Below are positions 17,077 to 25,269 of a DNA stretch of 34,710 nt, piece after piece. Position 1 is the stretch's first letter, and each line of letters begins with the position of its first letter. Made by a program: the position numbers and the translations under genes. The notes under the pieces were generated by a model. That model saw nothing but the letters and a program-made list of their open reading frames with translations, searched no databases and was not told the DNA's origin. Origin of the DNA: Methylobacterium crusticola (GTDB lineage: Bacteria; Pseudomonadota; Alphaproteobacteria; Rhizobiales; Beijerinckiaceae); the NCBI RefSeq assembly GCF_003574465.1, contig NZ_KZ984614.1, forward strand, positions 8,611 through 43,320. The letters run 5' to 3'.

Positions 17077-20000
17077 TCAGTCGCCGCTGATCGCAGCCCG
17101 GGTCCGGGACCACCAGCCGGCGCGCTTGGGACGGTCCGGGTCGGGCGGCGTGAGCACCACCGCGACGGGCTCGGGCTCCGGCTCGACCGGGGCCACGGGC
17201 ACCCGGGGTGCCGGCGCGGCCGCCTCGGGGCCCGGCTCCTCGATCGCCGCGGTCGTGGCGGCCTCGCGCTCGAGGGCGGAGAGGTCCGGAGCCGGGTCAT
17301 CCTTGGCCGGGAAGTCCCGCGGCGGGAAGTCCCGCGGGGGGAGGTCCCGCGGCGGGAGGTCCCGCGCCTGGAAGTCCGGCGCGGCGGGGTCGGCGAAGGA
17401 GACGGCCTCCAGGGGAGGCCCGGCGATCTCCTCGACCGCGACGATCTCCTCGGCCAGGGCGTCCGGCATCAGGCTGCCGCCCGTCGGGCTCGCCTCGCCG
17501 ATCTCGGCGCCGGCCACCACCTCGTCGCCGATGGCGCCGCCGACATCCTCGTAGCGGTCGCGGCTGCGTCCGCCGCGGCGGCCGCGGCGGCGGCGGCGCC
17601 CGCCCGCCTCGTCACCTTGGCGCTCGTCCCCCTGGCGCTCGTCACCTTGGCGCTCGCGCTCCTCCGCCTCGGGGCCTTCGCCGTCCTCGGTGATCGGGAT
17701 CGAGACGGCGCCCGCGGCGACCTCCTCGCCCTCGCCCTCGGCCTCGCCCTCGGCGGCATCCTCGCTGCCGGGGCGCCCGTCGCCGCGCCCGCGCCGGCGC
17801 CGGCGCCGGCGGCGCCGGCGGCCGCCCCCCTCGTCCTCGCCCTCGCCCTCGGCCTCGGCGCGGGGAGCGCTCTCGGCCACGCCCTCGTCGGCCTCGGCCT
17901 CGGACTCCTCGGCGACGTCCTCCTCGTCCTCGTCCTCGTCCTCGAGCGGCGGCGGCAGCACCGCCTCGGCCCGGATGCTGGTGACGGGGTTGCGCGGCTC
18001 GACGCGCTGGGCCGGCTCGCCCCGGTCGAGGTGGAACGCCGAGGTCGCCGCGAGCCGCTCGTCGGCCGAGATGACGATGGCGACCTCGAAGCGGACCTCG
18101 AGCTCGCGCAGGTGCCCGCGCTTCTGGTTGAGGATGTAGAGCGCCACCTCCGTGCGGGTGCGCAGGATCAGGTTGTGGGCGCTGCTCTTGATCAGCGCCT
18201 CCTCGATCGCCCGCAGGATCAGCAGGGCCACCGAGGCGGTGGCCCGCACGAAGCCGGAGCCGCCGCAATGGATGCACGGCACCGAGGAGGATTCGAGCAC
18301 GCCGGTGCGGATGCGCTGGCGCGACATCTCCAGGAGGCCGAAGGGCGAGATCCGGCCGACCTGGATGCGGGCGCGGTCGTTCTTCAGGCACTCGTTCAGC
18401 TTCTTCTCGACCGCGCGGTTGTTGCGCTTTTCCTCCATGTCGATGAAGTCGATGACGATCAGGCCGGCGAGGTCGCGCAGGCGCAGCTGGCGGGCCACCT
18501 CCTCGGCGGCCTCCAGGTTCGTCTTGAGGGCCGTGTCCTCGATGTCGTGCTCGCGGGTGGCGCGCCCCGAGTTCACGTCGATCGAGACCAGGGCCTCGGT
18601 CGGGTTGATGACGAGGTAGCCGCCCGAGCGCAGGGAGACGTGGTTGGAGAACATGGCGTCGAGCTGCTGCTCGACCCCGAAGCGGGCGAAGATCGGAGCC
18701 GGGTCGCGGTAGGGCTTCACCACCTTCGACTGGCTCGGCATCAGCATCCGCATGAAGTCCTTGGCCTCGCGGTAGGCCTCGTCGCCCGCGACCAGGACCT
18801 CGTCGATGTCCTTGTTGTAGAGGTCGCGGATGGCGCGCTTGATCAGCGAGCCCTCCTCGTAGACGAGGGCGGGCGCCGAGGACGACAGCGTCAGCTCGCG
18901 CACGCTCTCCCACAGGCGCATCAGGTACTCGAAGTCGCGCTTGATCTCCGGCTTGGTGCGCGACGCGCCCGCCGTGCGCAGGATCACGCCCATCCCGTCC
19001 GGGACCTCGAGGTCCGTGGCGATCTCCTTCAGGCGCTTGCGGTCGGCCGCGCTCGTGATCTTGCGCGAGATGCCGCCGCCGCGGCCGGTGTTGGGCATCA
19101 GCACCGAGTAGCGGCCGGCCAGCGACAGGTAGGTGGTCAGCGCCGCGCCCTTGGTGCCGCGCTCCTCCTTGACGACCTGGACCAGGATCACCTGCCGGCG
19201 CTTGATCACCTCCTGGATCTTGTAGTGCCGGCGCGGGGCGCGGGGGCGCTCGGGGATCTCGGCCAGCGCGTCACCGCGCCCGCCGACCTGCTCGACGACG
19301 GGCTCCTCGGCTTCCTCGTCCTCGTCGTCCTCCTCGTCCCCGTCCGCGTCGTCGTCCTCGTCGTCCTCGCCGGCCTCGGCACCCGCCTCGTCCTCGTCGT
19401 CCTCGTCGTCGTCCTCCTCGTCCTCCTCGTCGGAGTCGGGTCCGTCGGAGGCGTGCTCGTCGGAGGCGTGCTCGTCGTCGTCCGCGTCGCTCCCGGCCAC
19501 GGGCTGGGTGGCCGCGACGGGCTGGGGCAGGGCGCCCTCGCCGGCCGGCGCCGCCTCGGCCCCGGGGGCCGCGGCCTCGACGAACCCGGCCGCCTCCGGC
19601 TCGGCCTCGACCGGCGTCACGGCGCGGTCGGGATCGCCGCCGGGCTCGGCCGCCTCGGCGACGGGCTCGCCGTGGGGCTCGGCCTCGGCCGGGTCCGGGT
19701 GGTCGCTCCCGGGCGCGGCGGCGTGCGGCTCCGGGCCGCCGGCCTCGTGCACGGGGTCGCCGTGGGCCGCCGGAAAATCACCGGCCGCCTCGTCCCGCGG
19801 GGGGGCGTCCCGGTCCTCGAGGTCCGGGGCCCCGAAGCCCTCGGGCGCGGGTTCCCGGGCCGCGAACCCGGCGGACTCCGTCTCCGCGGCCGGGTGCTCG
19901 CCGGCCTCCGGCTCCAGCCCCTCGGCGGGGGCGCTGACGACGGCGTCGGGCTTGCGGGCGGAGGCCTCGGCGCGCCGGCCGCGGCGGCGGCGGCGGCGGT

Positions 20001-20331
20001 TCTCCTCGGGCTCGCGCTCGGGGCGCTCGGCGTGCTCGCGCTCGGCCCGGGCCTCCTCCTCGAGGAGCGCCATCCGATCGGCGATCGGGATCTGGTAGTA
20101 GTCGGGGTGGATCTCGCTGAAGGCCAGGAAGCCGTGGCGGTTCCCCCCGTACTCGACGAACGCCGCCTGGAGCGACGGCTCGACCCGGGTGACCTTGGCG
20201 AGGTAGATGTTGCCGCGCAGCTGGCGGCGGTTAGCAGCCTCGAAGTCGAATTCCTCGACCTTCGAACCCTTGACCGTCACCACCCGGGTCTCTTCCGGGT
20301 GGGCGGCATCGATGAGCATCTTGTTGGCCAT
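17077..20331 (-). CDS. rne: Ribonuclease E, long alphaproteobacterial form
   Basis: RNase E is the single-strand-specific endonuclease that starts decay of most mRNAs and matures rRNA and tRNA; its C-terminal region scaffolds the degradosome. The 1084-residue protein begins MANKMLIDAAHPEETRVV and has the S1 domain split in two (about residues 36-85 and 369-410) by an insertion of roughly 280 residues. That insertion is Glu-rich, then Arg-rich ([10 protein letters not shown]), then Pro/Ala/Glu-rich, and ends in a nearly pure Asp/Glu stretch (residues 300-343). The catalytic magnesium ligands are Asp585 (VSIDVNSG) and Asp628 (IVIDFID). The zinc-link motif is CIHC (686-689), needed for tetramer formation. 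From about residue 760 the tail is disordered, with acidic blocks, two Arg-rich RNA-binding patches and short tandem repeats. The start at 20331 matches the family; no strong ribosome-binding site precedes it. Confidence 0.97.
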   Translation of the reverse strand: MANKMLIDAAHPEETRVVTVKGSKVEEFDFEAANRRQLRGNIYLAKVTRVEPSLQAAFVEYGGNRHGFLAFSEIHPDYYQIPIADRMALLEEEARAEREHAERPEREPEENRRRRRRGRRAEASARKPDAVVSAPAEGLEPEAGEHPAAETESAGFAAREPAPEGFGAPDLEDRDAPPRDEAAGDFPAAHGDPVHEAGGPEPHAAAPGSDHPDPAEAEPHGEPVAEAAEPGGDPDRAVTPVEAEPEAAGFVEAAAPGAEAAPAGEGALPQPVAATQPVAGSDADDDEHASDEHASDGPDSDEEDEEDDDEDDEDEAGAEAGEDDEDDDADGDEEDDEDEEAEEPVVEQVGGRGDALAEIPERPRAPRRHYKIQEVIKRRQVILVQVVKEERGTKGAALTTYLSLAGRYSVLMPNTGRGGGISRKITSAADRKRLKEIATDLEVPDGMGVILRTAGASRTKPEIKRDFEYLMRLWESVRELTLSSSAPALVYEEGSLIKRAIRDLYNKDIDEVLVAGDEAYREAKDFMRMLMPSQSKVVKPYRDPAPIFARFGVEQQLDAMFSNHVSLRSGGYLVINPTEALVSIDVNSGRATREHDIEDTALKTNLEAAEEVARQLRLRDLAGLIVIDFIDMEEKRNNRAVEKKLNECLKNDRARIQVGRISPFGLLEMSRQRIRTGVLESSSVPCIHCGGSGFVRATASVALLILRAIEEALIKSSAHNLILRTRTEVALYILNQKRGHLRELEVRFEVAIVISADERLAATSAFHLDRGEPAQRVEPRNPVTSIRAEAVLPPPLEDEDEDEEDVAEESEAEADEGVAESAPRAEAEGEGEDEGGGRRRRRRRRRRGRGDGRPGSEDAAEGEAEGEGEEVAAGAVSIPITEDGEGPEAEERERQGDERQGDERQGDEAGGRRRRRGRRGGRSRDRYEDVGGAIGDEVVAGAEIGEASPTGGSLMPDALAEEIVAVEEIAGPPLEAVSFADPAAPDFQARDLPPRDLPPRDFPPRDFPAKDDPAPDLSALEREAATTAAIEEPGPEAAAPAPRVPVAPVEPEPEPVAVVLTPPDPDRPKRAGWWSRTRAAISGD
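17308..17382. repeat. 15-bp tandem repeat in the rne tail
   Basis: About five copies of a 15-bp unit (CGGGAAGTCCCGCGG type, 17308-17382, the last one degraded) encode a five-residue R-D-L/F-P-P repeat near the RNase E C-terminus. Each unit includes a short palindrome (GGGAAGTCCC or GGGAGGTCCC). Confidence 0.85.
17611..17655. repeat. 15-bp tandem repeat, three copies, in the rne tail
   Basis: Units at 17611-17625, 17626-17640 and 17641-17655 encode a repeated Arg-Gln-Gly-Asp-Glu pentamer next to an Arg-rich patch. Units one and three are identical. Confidence 0.85.
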
Positions 20332-20876
20332 GACGAACTTTCGGCATGGCGAGTGACGGCAGGGCCGCTGGACTTGGCCGTCCGGAACGTGGCCGTCCGC
20401 GGGAGGGGTCGCCTCCGGAGTCCGGTGCCGCCCCGGGTGCGAGGACCCGCCCCGGAGAGGCTGTCCCGTGCCGCGACCGACTGGTCGCGGCGGTTGATGT
20501 CGTGCGGGGGTTGCCGTCAATCGCCGCTGCGCGCGTCCTTGCGCGCGAGGGGTTGACCACGGCCGGGGGCAGGGAACGCGGACGGGCGCGACGCCGGACG
20601 TGCGCGCCGGGGACGGCAGCATCGAGAGCCGAAGCTGTGCGTCCGCGCATACTCCCACCGACCTTTCGAAACGAGGCGCCGGTACTGAGGCCGACCGCCG
20701 GTAAAACGGGCGACGACGTTCACGAACGCCGCCGCGGATCAAAGCGACTCCTGCCCGGCACGCGGGATGCCGACCGTCGGAAGGTCTGCCGACGACGAGC
20801 CGGCGCCGGAGACGCTCGCAAGCATCCGGGCAGGCCCGTGGGCCGCGACGATGAGCCGGCGGCGTCGGGCGGGGGT
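20332..20876 (-). other. Long predicted 5' leader of rne
   Basis: If the promoter at 20884-20911 is right, the rne transcript starts near 20877 and carries about 545 nt before the start codon. Long leaders that allow RNase E to cut its own mRNA are known from E. coli rne; the same use here is inference. The region holds no supported gene on either strand. Confidence 0.45.
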
Positions 20877-20883
20877 CCATACC

Positions 20884-20911
20884 ATTACAGAGTGTCGCCC
20901 TGGATTTGCAA
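20884..20911 (-). promoter_or_regulatory. Predicted promoter of rne
   Basis: On the minus strand, -35 TTGCAA (20906-20911) and -10 TGTAAT (20884-20889, five of six matches to TATAAT) are 16 bp apart, in the most AT-rich patch of the rne-amiC spacer. Confidence 0.5.
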
Positions 20912-20977
20912 GCGCGATCGCTTACGCGAGTGCCTGTGCCCCGGCGGCAACAGCCCGACGCGCCCGGCCCGGGGGCT

Positions 20978-21006
20978 TTGCGTCGCGTTAACCATGGGCG
21001 CGTTAT
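20978..21006 (+). promoter_or_regulatory. Possible promoter of amiC
   Basis: TTGCGT (20978-20983) and CGTTAT (21001-21006) are 17 bp apart and end about 30 bp before the amiC start. Both hexamers are weak matches; the call rests mostly on position and on the local drop in GC. Confidence 0.25.
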
Positions 21007-21037
21007 GGCGTAACCCGGATGTCGATTGAGTCGCCGG

Positions 21038-22489
21038 ATGGCCATGCCGACACGCGCCCACCCGATCCGCTCCCCGCGCCGCGCCTCCTCCCCGCGCCGC
21101 GCGCCCTGGCTCGCGCTCGTGCTCGCGCTCGCGCTGCACGCCCTCGCGCCGGCGGCCCGCGCCGAGGCGCAAACCGCCGCGCCCGTGGCCGCGGCCCCCG
21201 CGGTCGCGATCGCGGCCGATCTCGCGCCCGCGCCGGAGGGCGGCACGCGGCTCAGCGTGGTGCTGTCGCGGCCCGTCGAGGCCCGGGCCTTCGTGATGGA
21301 GCGGCCCGACCGGGCCATCGTCGACCTGCCCGAGGTGAACTTCCAGCTGCCGCCGGAGGCCGGCCGCCGGCGCGAGGGCGTGGTCGCCTCCTACCGCTAC
21401 GGCCTGTTCGCGCCGGGGCGGTCGCGGATCGTCATCGACCTCGCCCAGGCCGCCACCGTGGCGCGGGTCGCCACCGCCACCCGCCCGCGGGACGGGGCGA
21501 CGCTGCTGACCATCGACCTCGCCCGCAGCGACCGCGACGCCTTCCGGCGCGCCGCCGTGGCGCCCGAGCCGGCGCGCCCGCGGCCCGCGCCGGCCCGGGA
21601 GGCCGTGGACGCGCGCCCCCTCGTCATCGTCGACGCCGGCCACGGCGGCACCGACCCGGGCGCCATCGCGGCCAACGGCGTGTTCGAGAAGGACATCGTG
21701 TTCGGGGTGGCGCAGGGCCTCGTGCAGCGCCTCGAGGCGTCCGGGCGGGTGCGGGTGCGGATGACCCGCGAGCGTGACGTGTTCGTGCCCCTCGCCGACC
21801 GGGTGCGCATCGCCCGCGACGCCCGGGCCGACCTGTTCGTGTCGATCCACGCCGACTCGATCTCGGCCGCCCCCCAGGTCCGGGGCGCCACGGTCTACAC
21901 CGGATCCGAGCGCGCCACCGACGCCGAGTCGGCGCGGCTGGCCGACCGGGAGAACACCGCGGACGCCGCCGCCGGCGCCGACCCGGGCGAGGGGCCTGGC
22001 GACGTCGCCGACATCCTCCAGGAGCTGACGCTGCGCGAGACCCGGGGCTTCTCGGCCCGGTTCGCGCAGGGCCTGCTCGGCCAGCTCGGCCGGGTCATGG
22101 AGATGAGCGCCAAGCCCCACCGGGAGGCCGGCTTCCGGGTGCTGCGCTCGCCCGACGTGCCCTCGGTGCTGGTCGAGCTCGGCTACCTGTCGAGCAAGCG
22201 CGACCTCGACCTCCTGCTCTCCGAGGAGTGGCGCGGCCGGGTCACCGCCCAGATGGCCGGCGCGATCGAGACCTTCTTCTCCGCCCGCCTGCCGGCCCCG
22301 GGCCCGGCCCTGGCCGGCCGCGGCGCCGACGCCCCCCGGGTCGTGGACGGCGCCGAGTCGCCGCGGCCCGAACCCTCCGAGCCGCCGCGGCTCGGCCCCT
22401 CCGAGCCGCCGCGGTTCGGCCGCGCCGCCCGGGCGGCGAGCCGGGCCGCCCAGGCCGAGCCGGGGCCTGCCGCCCCAGTTTCACCATAG
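21038..22489 (+). CDS. amiC: N-acetylmuramoyl-L-alanine amidase (Amidase_3 with AMIN domain)
   Basis: This periplasmic amidase cuts the bond between N-acetylmuramic acid and the peptide stem and helps daughter cells separate. After an Arg-rich start and signal peptide (WLALVLALALHALAPAARA), residues about 45-165 form an AMIN-like domain that targets septal peptidoglycan (TRLSVVLSRPVEARAFVMERPDRAIVDLP). The Amidase_3 zinc domain starts at PLVIVDAGHGGTDPGA; the zinc ligands are the His of DAGHGG, the Glu of GVFEKDI and the His of SIHAD, with the catalytic Glu in VLVELGYLS. The C-terminal tail is Pro/Ala/Arg-rich and contains a duplicated 8-residue unit. ATG 21038 is chosen; ATG 21044 and TTG 21026 are alternatives. 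The gene is divergent from rne and followed by mrcA, a conserved alphaproteobacterial order. Confidence 0.95.
   Translation: MAMPTRAHPIRSPRRASSPRRAPWLALVLALALHALAPAARAEAQTAAPVAAAPAVAIAADLAPAPEGGTRLSVVLSRPVEARAFVMERPDRAIVDLPEVNFQLPPEAGRRREGVVASYRYGLFAPGRSRIVIDLAQAATVARVATATRPRDGATLLTIDLARSDRDAFRRAAVAPEPARPRPAPAREAVDARPLVIVDAGHGGTDPGAIAANGVFEKDIVFGVAQGLVQRLEASGRVRVRMTRERDVFVPLADRVRIARDARADLFVSIHADSISAAPQVRGATVYTGSERATDAESARLADRENTADAAAGADPGEGPGDVADILQELTLRETRGFSARFAQGLLGQLGRVMEMSAKPHREAGFRVLRSPDVPSVLVELGYLSSKRDLDLLLSEEWRGRVTAQMAGAIETFFSARLPAPGPALAGRGADAPRVVDGAESPRPEPSEPPRLGPSEPPRFGRAARAASRAAQAEPGPAAPVSP
22373..22420. repeat. 24-bp direct repeat at the amiC 3' end
   Basis: Two 24-bp copies (22373-22396 and 22397-22420, one mismatch) encode a duplicated Pro-Ser-Glu-Pro-Pro-Arg unit in the disordered tail of the amidase. 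Confidence 0.85.
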
Positions 22490-22503
22490 ATCCCGTGTCG
22501 ATA

Positions 22504-22519
22504 GGGGCCCGTCGGCCCC
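22504..22519 (+). terminator. Hairpin after amiC
   Basis: GGGGCC (22504-22509) pairs with GGCCCC (22514-22519) around a CGTC loop, 14 bp after the amiC stop codon. No T-run follows, so read-through into mrcA is possible. Confidence 0.4.
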
Positions 22520-22581
22520 TCGCTGTTCGGGCGTCCGCGCCGGTGCATCACCCTTCCGGGGAGGTGCACCCGCGCATTCTC

Positions 22582-22596
22582 ACGACCAATGGTCGT
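22582..22596. promoter_or_regulatory. 15-bp palindrome between amiC and mrcA
   Basis: ACGACCA-A-TGGTCGT is a perfect inverted repeat with 7-bp arms around one central base, 105 bp before the mrcA start. A second, looser hairpin (GGTGCA 22542-22547 with TGCACC 22565-22570) lies just upstream. The shape suits a dimeric repressor site, but no regulator is identified. Confidence 0.35.
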
Positions 22597-22701
22597 CATC
22601 CGGGAACACGCCCGGGGTGTGGCGGTCGCCGTCGCCCCTGAGCTACACTCGCGCGCGGGACCTCCCACGCCGCGACGGCACCATCGACGGATCGGGTTTC
22701 G

Positions 22702-25128
22702 ATGCGCTTCATCCTCCGCTTCTTCGGCTTCGTGTTCAGCATCGCGGCGATGCTGTTCGTCCTCGGCGCGGCGGCCGGCGGCTACTTCTACTGGAAGTAC
22801 TCGAAGGACCTGCCCGACCACGCGGCGCTCGCCAACTACGAGCCGCCGGTGATGACCCGCGTCCACGCCGCCGACGGCAGCCTGCTCGCCGAGTACGCCC
22901 GCGAGCGCCGGCTCTACCTGCCGATCCAGGCGATGCCCAAGATCGTGATCGCGGCCTTCCTGTCGGCGGAGGACAAGAACTTCTACAAGCACGGCGGCAT
23001 CGACCCCGAGGGCATCGTCCGCGCCGTCGTCACCAACGCCTCGAGCGGCAAGAAGCAGGGCGCCTCGACGATCACCCAGCAGGTCGCCAAGAACTTCCTG
23101 CTCTCCAACGAGCAGACCCTCGACCGCAAGGTCCGCGAGGCACTGATCGCGCTGCGCATCGAGTCGACCTACTCGAAGGACAAGATCCTCGAGCTCTACC
23201 TCAACGAGATATTCCTCGGCACGATCGTGCCGGGCCGCAACCTGCACGGGATCGCGGCGGCGGCCCTCGACTATTTCGGCAAGTCGGTGCACGAGCTGAC
23301 GATCCACGAGGCCGCCTACCTCGCCGCCCTGCCCAAGGGCCCGAACAACTACCATCCCTACCGGCGCACCCAGCAGGCGCTGGCGCGGCGCAACGAGATC
23401 ATCGGGCTGATGGCCCAGAACGGGTACATCACCAAGGAGGAGGCCGAGGCCGAGCGCAAGCTCCCCCTCGGGGTCAACCCGCGCTCCGTCTCGCCCAACA
23501 CCGCCAACGCGAACTACTTCGCCGAGGAGGTCCGGCGCGAGATCTCCGAGCGCTACGGCGAGAAGAAGCTCTACGAGGGCGGCCTCTCGGTGCGCACCAC
23601 CCTCGACCCGAAGATGCAGGCGATGGCCCGCAAGGCCCTGGTGGACGGCCTGGTGCGCTACGACCAGGCCCGGGGCTGGCGCGGGCCGCAGAGCCGCGTC
23701 GAGCTCGCCGGCCGCGACTGGGGCATGGCGGTGGCCGAGGTGCCGGCCCTCGGCGACGTGCAGCCCTGGCGGCTCGCGGTGGTGCTCGACACCTCCGGCG
23801 GCCGGGCGATGATCGGCCTCCAGCCCCGGCGCGAGAGCTCGGGGCAGGTCTCGAAGGACCGGGAGACCGGCATCGTCGGGGCGGACGGCGTGCGCTGGAC
23901 CGGGCGCGGCGTCGCCTCGGCGCTCAACGTCGGCGACGTGGTCTACGTCGAGCGCCTGGAGGGCAACACCAGCGCGTACCGCCTGCGGCAAATCCCGGAG
24001 GTCTCCGGCGCCATCGTGGCGATGGACCCCTACACGGGCCGCGTCCACGCCATGGTGGGTGGCTTCTCCTACGACGAGAGCGAGTTCAACCGCGCCACGC
24101 AGGCGATGCGCCAGCCGGGCTCGTCGTTCAAGCCGATCGTCTACTCGGCGGCACTCGACAACGGCTACACGCCGTCCTCGATCGTGCTCGACTCGCCCAT
24201 CACCATCGAGGCCGGCCCGGGCCAGGAGGCCTGGACGCCCTCGAACTACGACGGCAAGTCGGGCGGCCCCCACACCCTGCGCTACGGCATCGAGCACTCG
24301 AAGAACCTGATGACGGTGCGGCTCGCCAAGGACGTCGGCATGCCGCTGATCGCCGAGTACGCCCGCCGCTTCGGCGTCTACGACGACATGCTGCCGGTCC
24401 TGCCGATGTCGCTCGGCGCCGGCGAGACCACCGTGATGCGGATGGTCACCGCCTACTCGATGCTCGACAACGGCGGCCGGCGCATCCGCCCGACGCTCAT
24501 CGACCGCATCCAGGACCGCAGCGGCGAGACCATCTACCGCCACGACACCCGCAAGTGCATCGGCTGCGACGCCGAGAAGTGGACCGGCCAGGACGAGCCC
24601 AAGCTCGTGGACGAGTCCGAGCAGGTGCTCGACCCGCTCACCGCCTACCAGATGGTCTCGATCATGGAGGGCGTGGTGCAGCGCGGCACCGCCACCATCC
24701 TGAAGGAGATCGGCAAGCCGCTCGCGGGCAAGACCGGCACCACCAACGACGCCAAGGACGCCTGGTTCGTGGGCTTCTCGCCCGACCTGGCCGTCGGGAT
24801 CTACATGGGCTACGACAAGCCGCGCTCGCTCGGCGACCGCGCCACCGGCGGCGGCCTCTCGGCGCCCATCGCCCGCGACTTCCTGAAGGCCGCCCTGAAG
24901 GACAAGCCGCCGACGCCGTTCCGCGTGCCGCCGGGCATCAAGCTGATCCGCGTCAACCTCGCCTCCGGCACCCGGGCGGGCGGCTCGGAGGGCGGCGTCC
25001 TCGAGGCGTTCAAGCCCGGCACCGCCCCGCCCGACAGCTACTCGGCCCCGGCGACCGCCCAGCCGGCCGCCCCGGGCGCCGTGCCGCCCGACGCCGACCG
25101 CGCCGCGCAGGCGGGCGGCCTGTACTGA
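22702..25128 (+). CDS. mrcA: Bifunctional penicillin-binding protein 1A
   Basis: PBP1A polymerises lipid II into glycan strands and cross-links the peptides on the periplasmic face of the inner membrane. The 808-residue protein has a short cytoplasmic start and one membrane anchor (residues about 8-30). The GT51 glycosyltransferase has catalytic Glu90 in SAEDKNFYKHGGID, plus QGASTITQQVAKN and KILELYLNEIFLG. An OB-like linker follows. The transpeptidase has the three classic motifs: Ser474-Ser-Phe-Lys477 (PGSSFKP, Ser474 is the acyl acceptor), Ser533-Lys-Asn535 and Lys677-Thr-Gly-Thr. A CIGC pair near residue 617 lies within the transpeptidase domain, as in other alphaproteobacterial PBP1A proteins. 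The C-terminal 60 residues are Pro/Ala-rich. It sits between amiC and prfB, a conserved order that links wall synthesis and remodelling. Confidence 0.97.
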   Translation: MRFILRFFGFVFSIAAMLFVLGAAAGGYFYWKYSKDLPDHAALANYEPPVMTRVHAADGSLLAEYARERRLYLPIQAMPKIVIAAFLSAEDKNFYKHGGIDPEGIVRAVVTNASSGKKQGASTITQQVAKNFLLSNEQTLDRKVREALIALRIESTYSKDKILELYLNEIFLGTIVPGRNLHGIAAAALDYFGKSVHELTIHEAAYLAALPKGPNNYHPYRRTQQALARRNEIIGLMAQNGYITKEEAEAERKLPLGVNPRSVSPNTANANYFAEEVRREISERYGEKKLYEGGLSVRTTLDPKMQAMARKALVDGLVRYDQARGWRGPQSRVELAGRDWGMAVAEVPALGDVQPWRLAVVLDTSGGRAMIGLQPRRESSGQVSKDRETGIVGADGVRWTGRGVASALNVGDVVYVERLEGNTSAYRLRQIPEVSGAIVAMDPYTGRVHAMVGGFSYDESEFNRATQAMRQPGSSFKPIVYSAALDNGYTPSSIVLDSPITIEAGPGQEAWTPSNYDGKSGGPHTLRYGIEHSKNLMTVRLAKDVGMPLIAEYARRFGVYDDMLPVLPMSLGAGETTVMRMVTAYSMLDNGGRRIRPTLIDRIQDRSGETIYRHDTRKCIGCDAEKWTGQDEPKLVDESEQVLDPLTAYQMVSIMEGVVQRGTATILKEIGKPLAGKTGTTNDAKDAWFVGFSPDLAVGIYMGYDKPRSLGDRATGGGLSAPIARDFLKAALKDKPPTPFRVPPGIKLIRVNLASGTRAGGSEGGVLEAFKPGTAPPDSYSAPATAQPAAPGAVPPDADRAAQAGGLY

Positions 25129-25130
25129 GG

Positions 25131-25155
25131 CCCGCGGGAGGGGCCGCCCCCCGGG
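25131..25155 (+). terminator. Possible hairpin after mrcA
   Basis: GGGG (25140-25143) pairs with CCCC (25147-25150) and outer CCCG (25131-25134) with CGGG (25152-25155), starting three bases after the mrcA stop codon. It is GC-only and has no T-run. Confidence 0.25.
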
Positions 25156-25269
25156 ACCCGGGCCGGGACGGCGCCCGTTCCCGCTCCCTCCGGGTCCGCG
25201 CTCCGTTTACAGGCGCCGGCCCGGCGGGTATCAAGCCGACCCACCCCACGCGAGTGACCGTCACACCAG

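Noticed and set aside
20231..20650. Upstream open frame on the minus strand overlapping the start of rne
   Set aside because: It begins in the predicted leader and overlaps about 100 bp of rne out of frame, but its composition is shadow-like and it resembles no family. Leader translation remains possible but is not supported.
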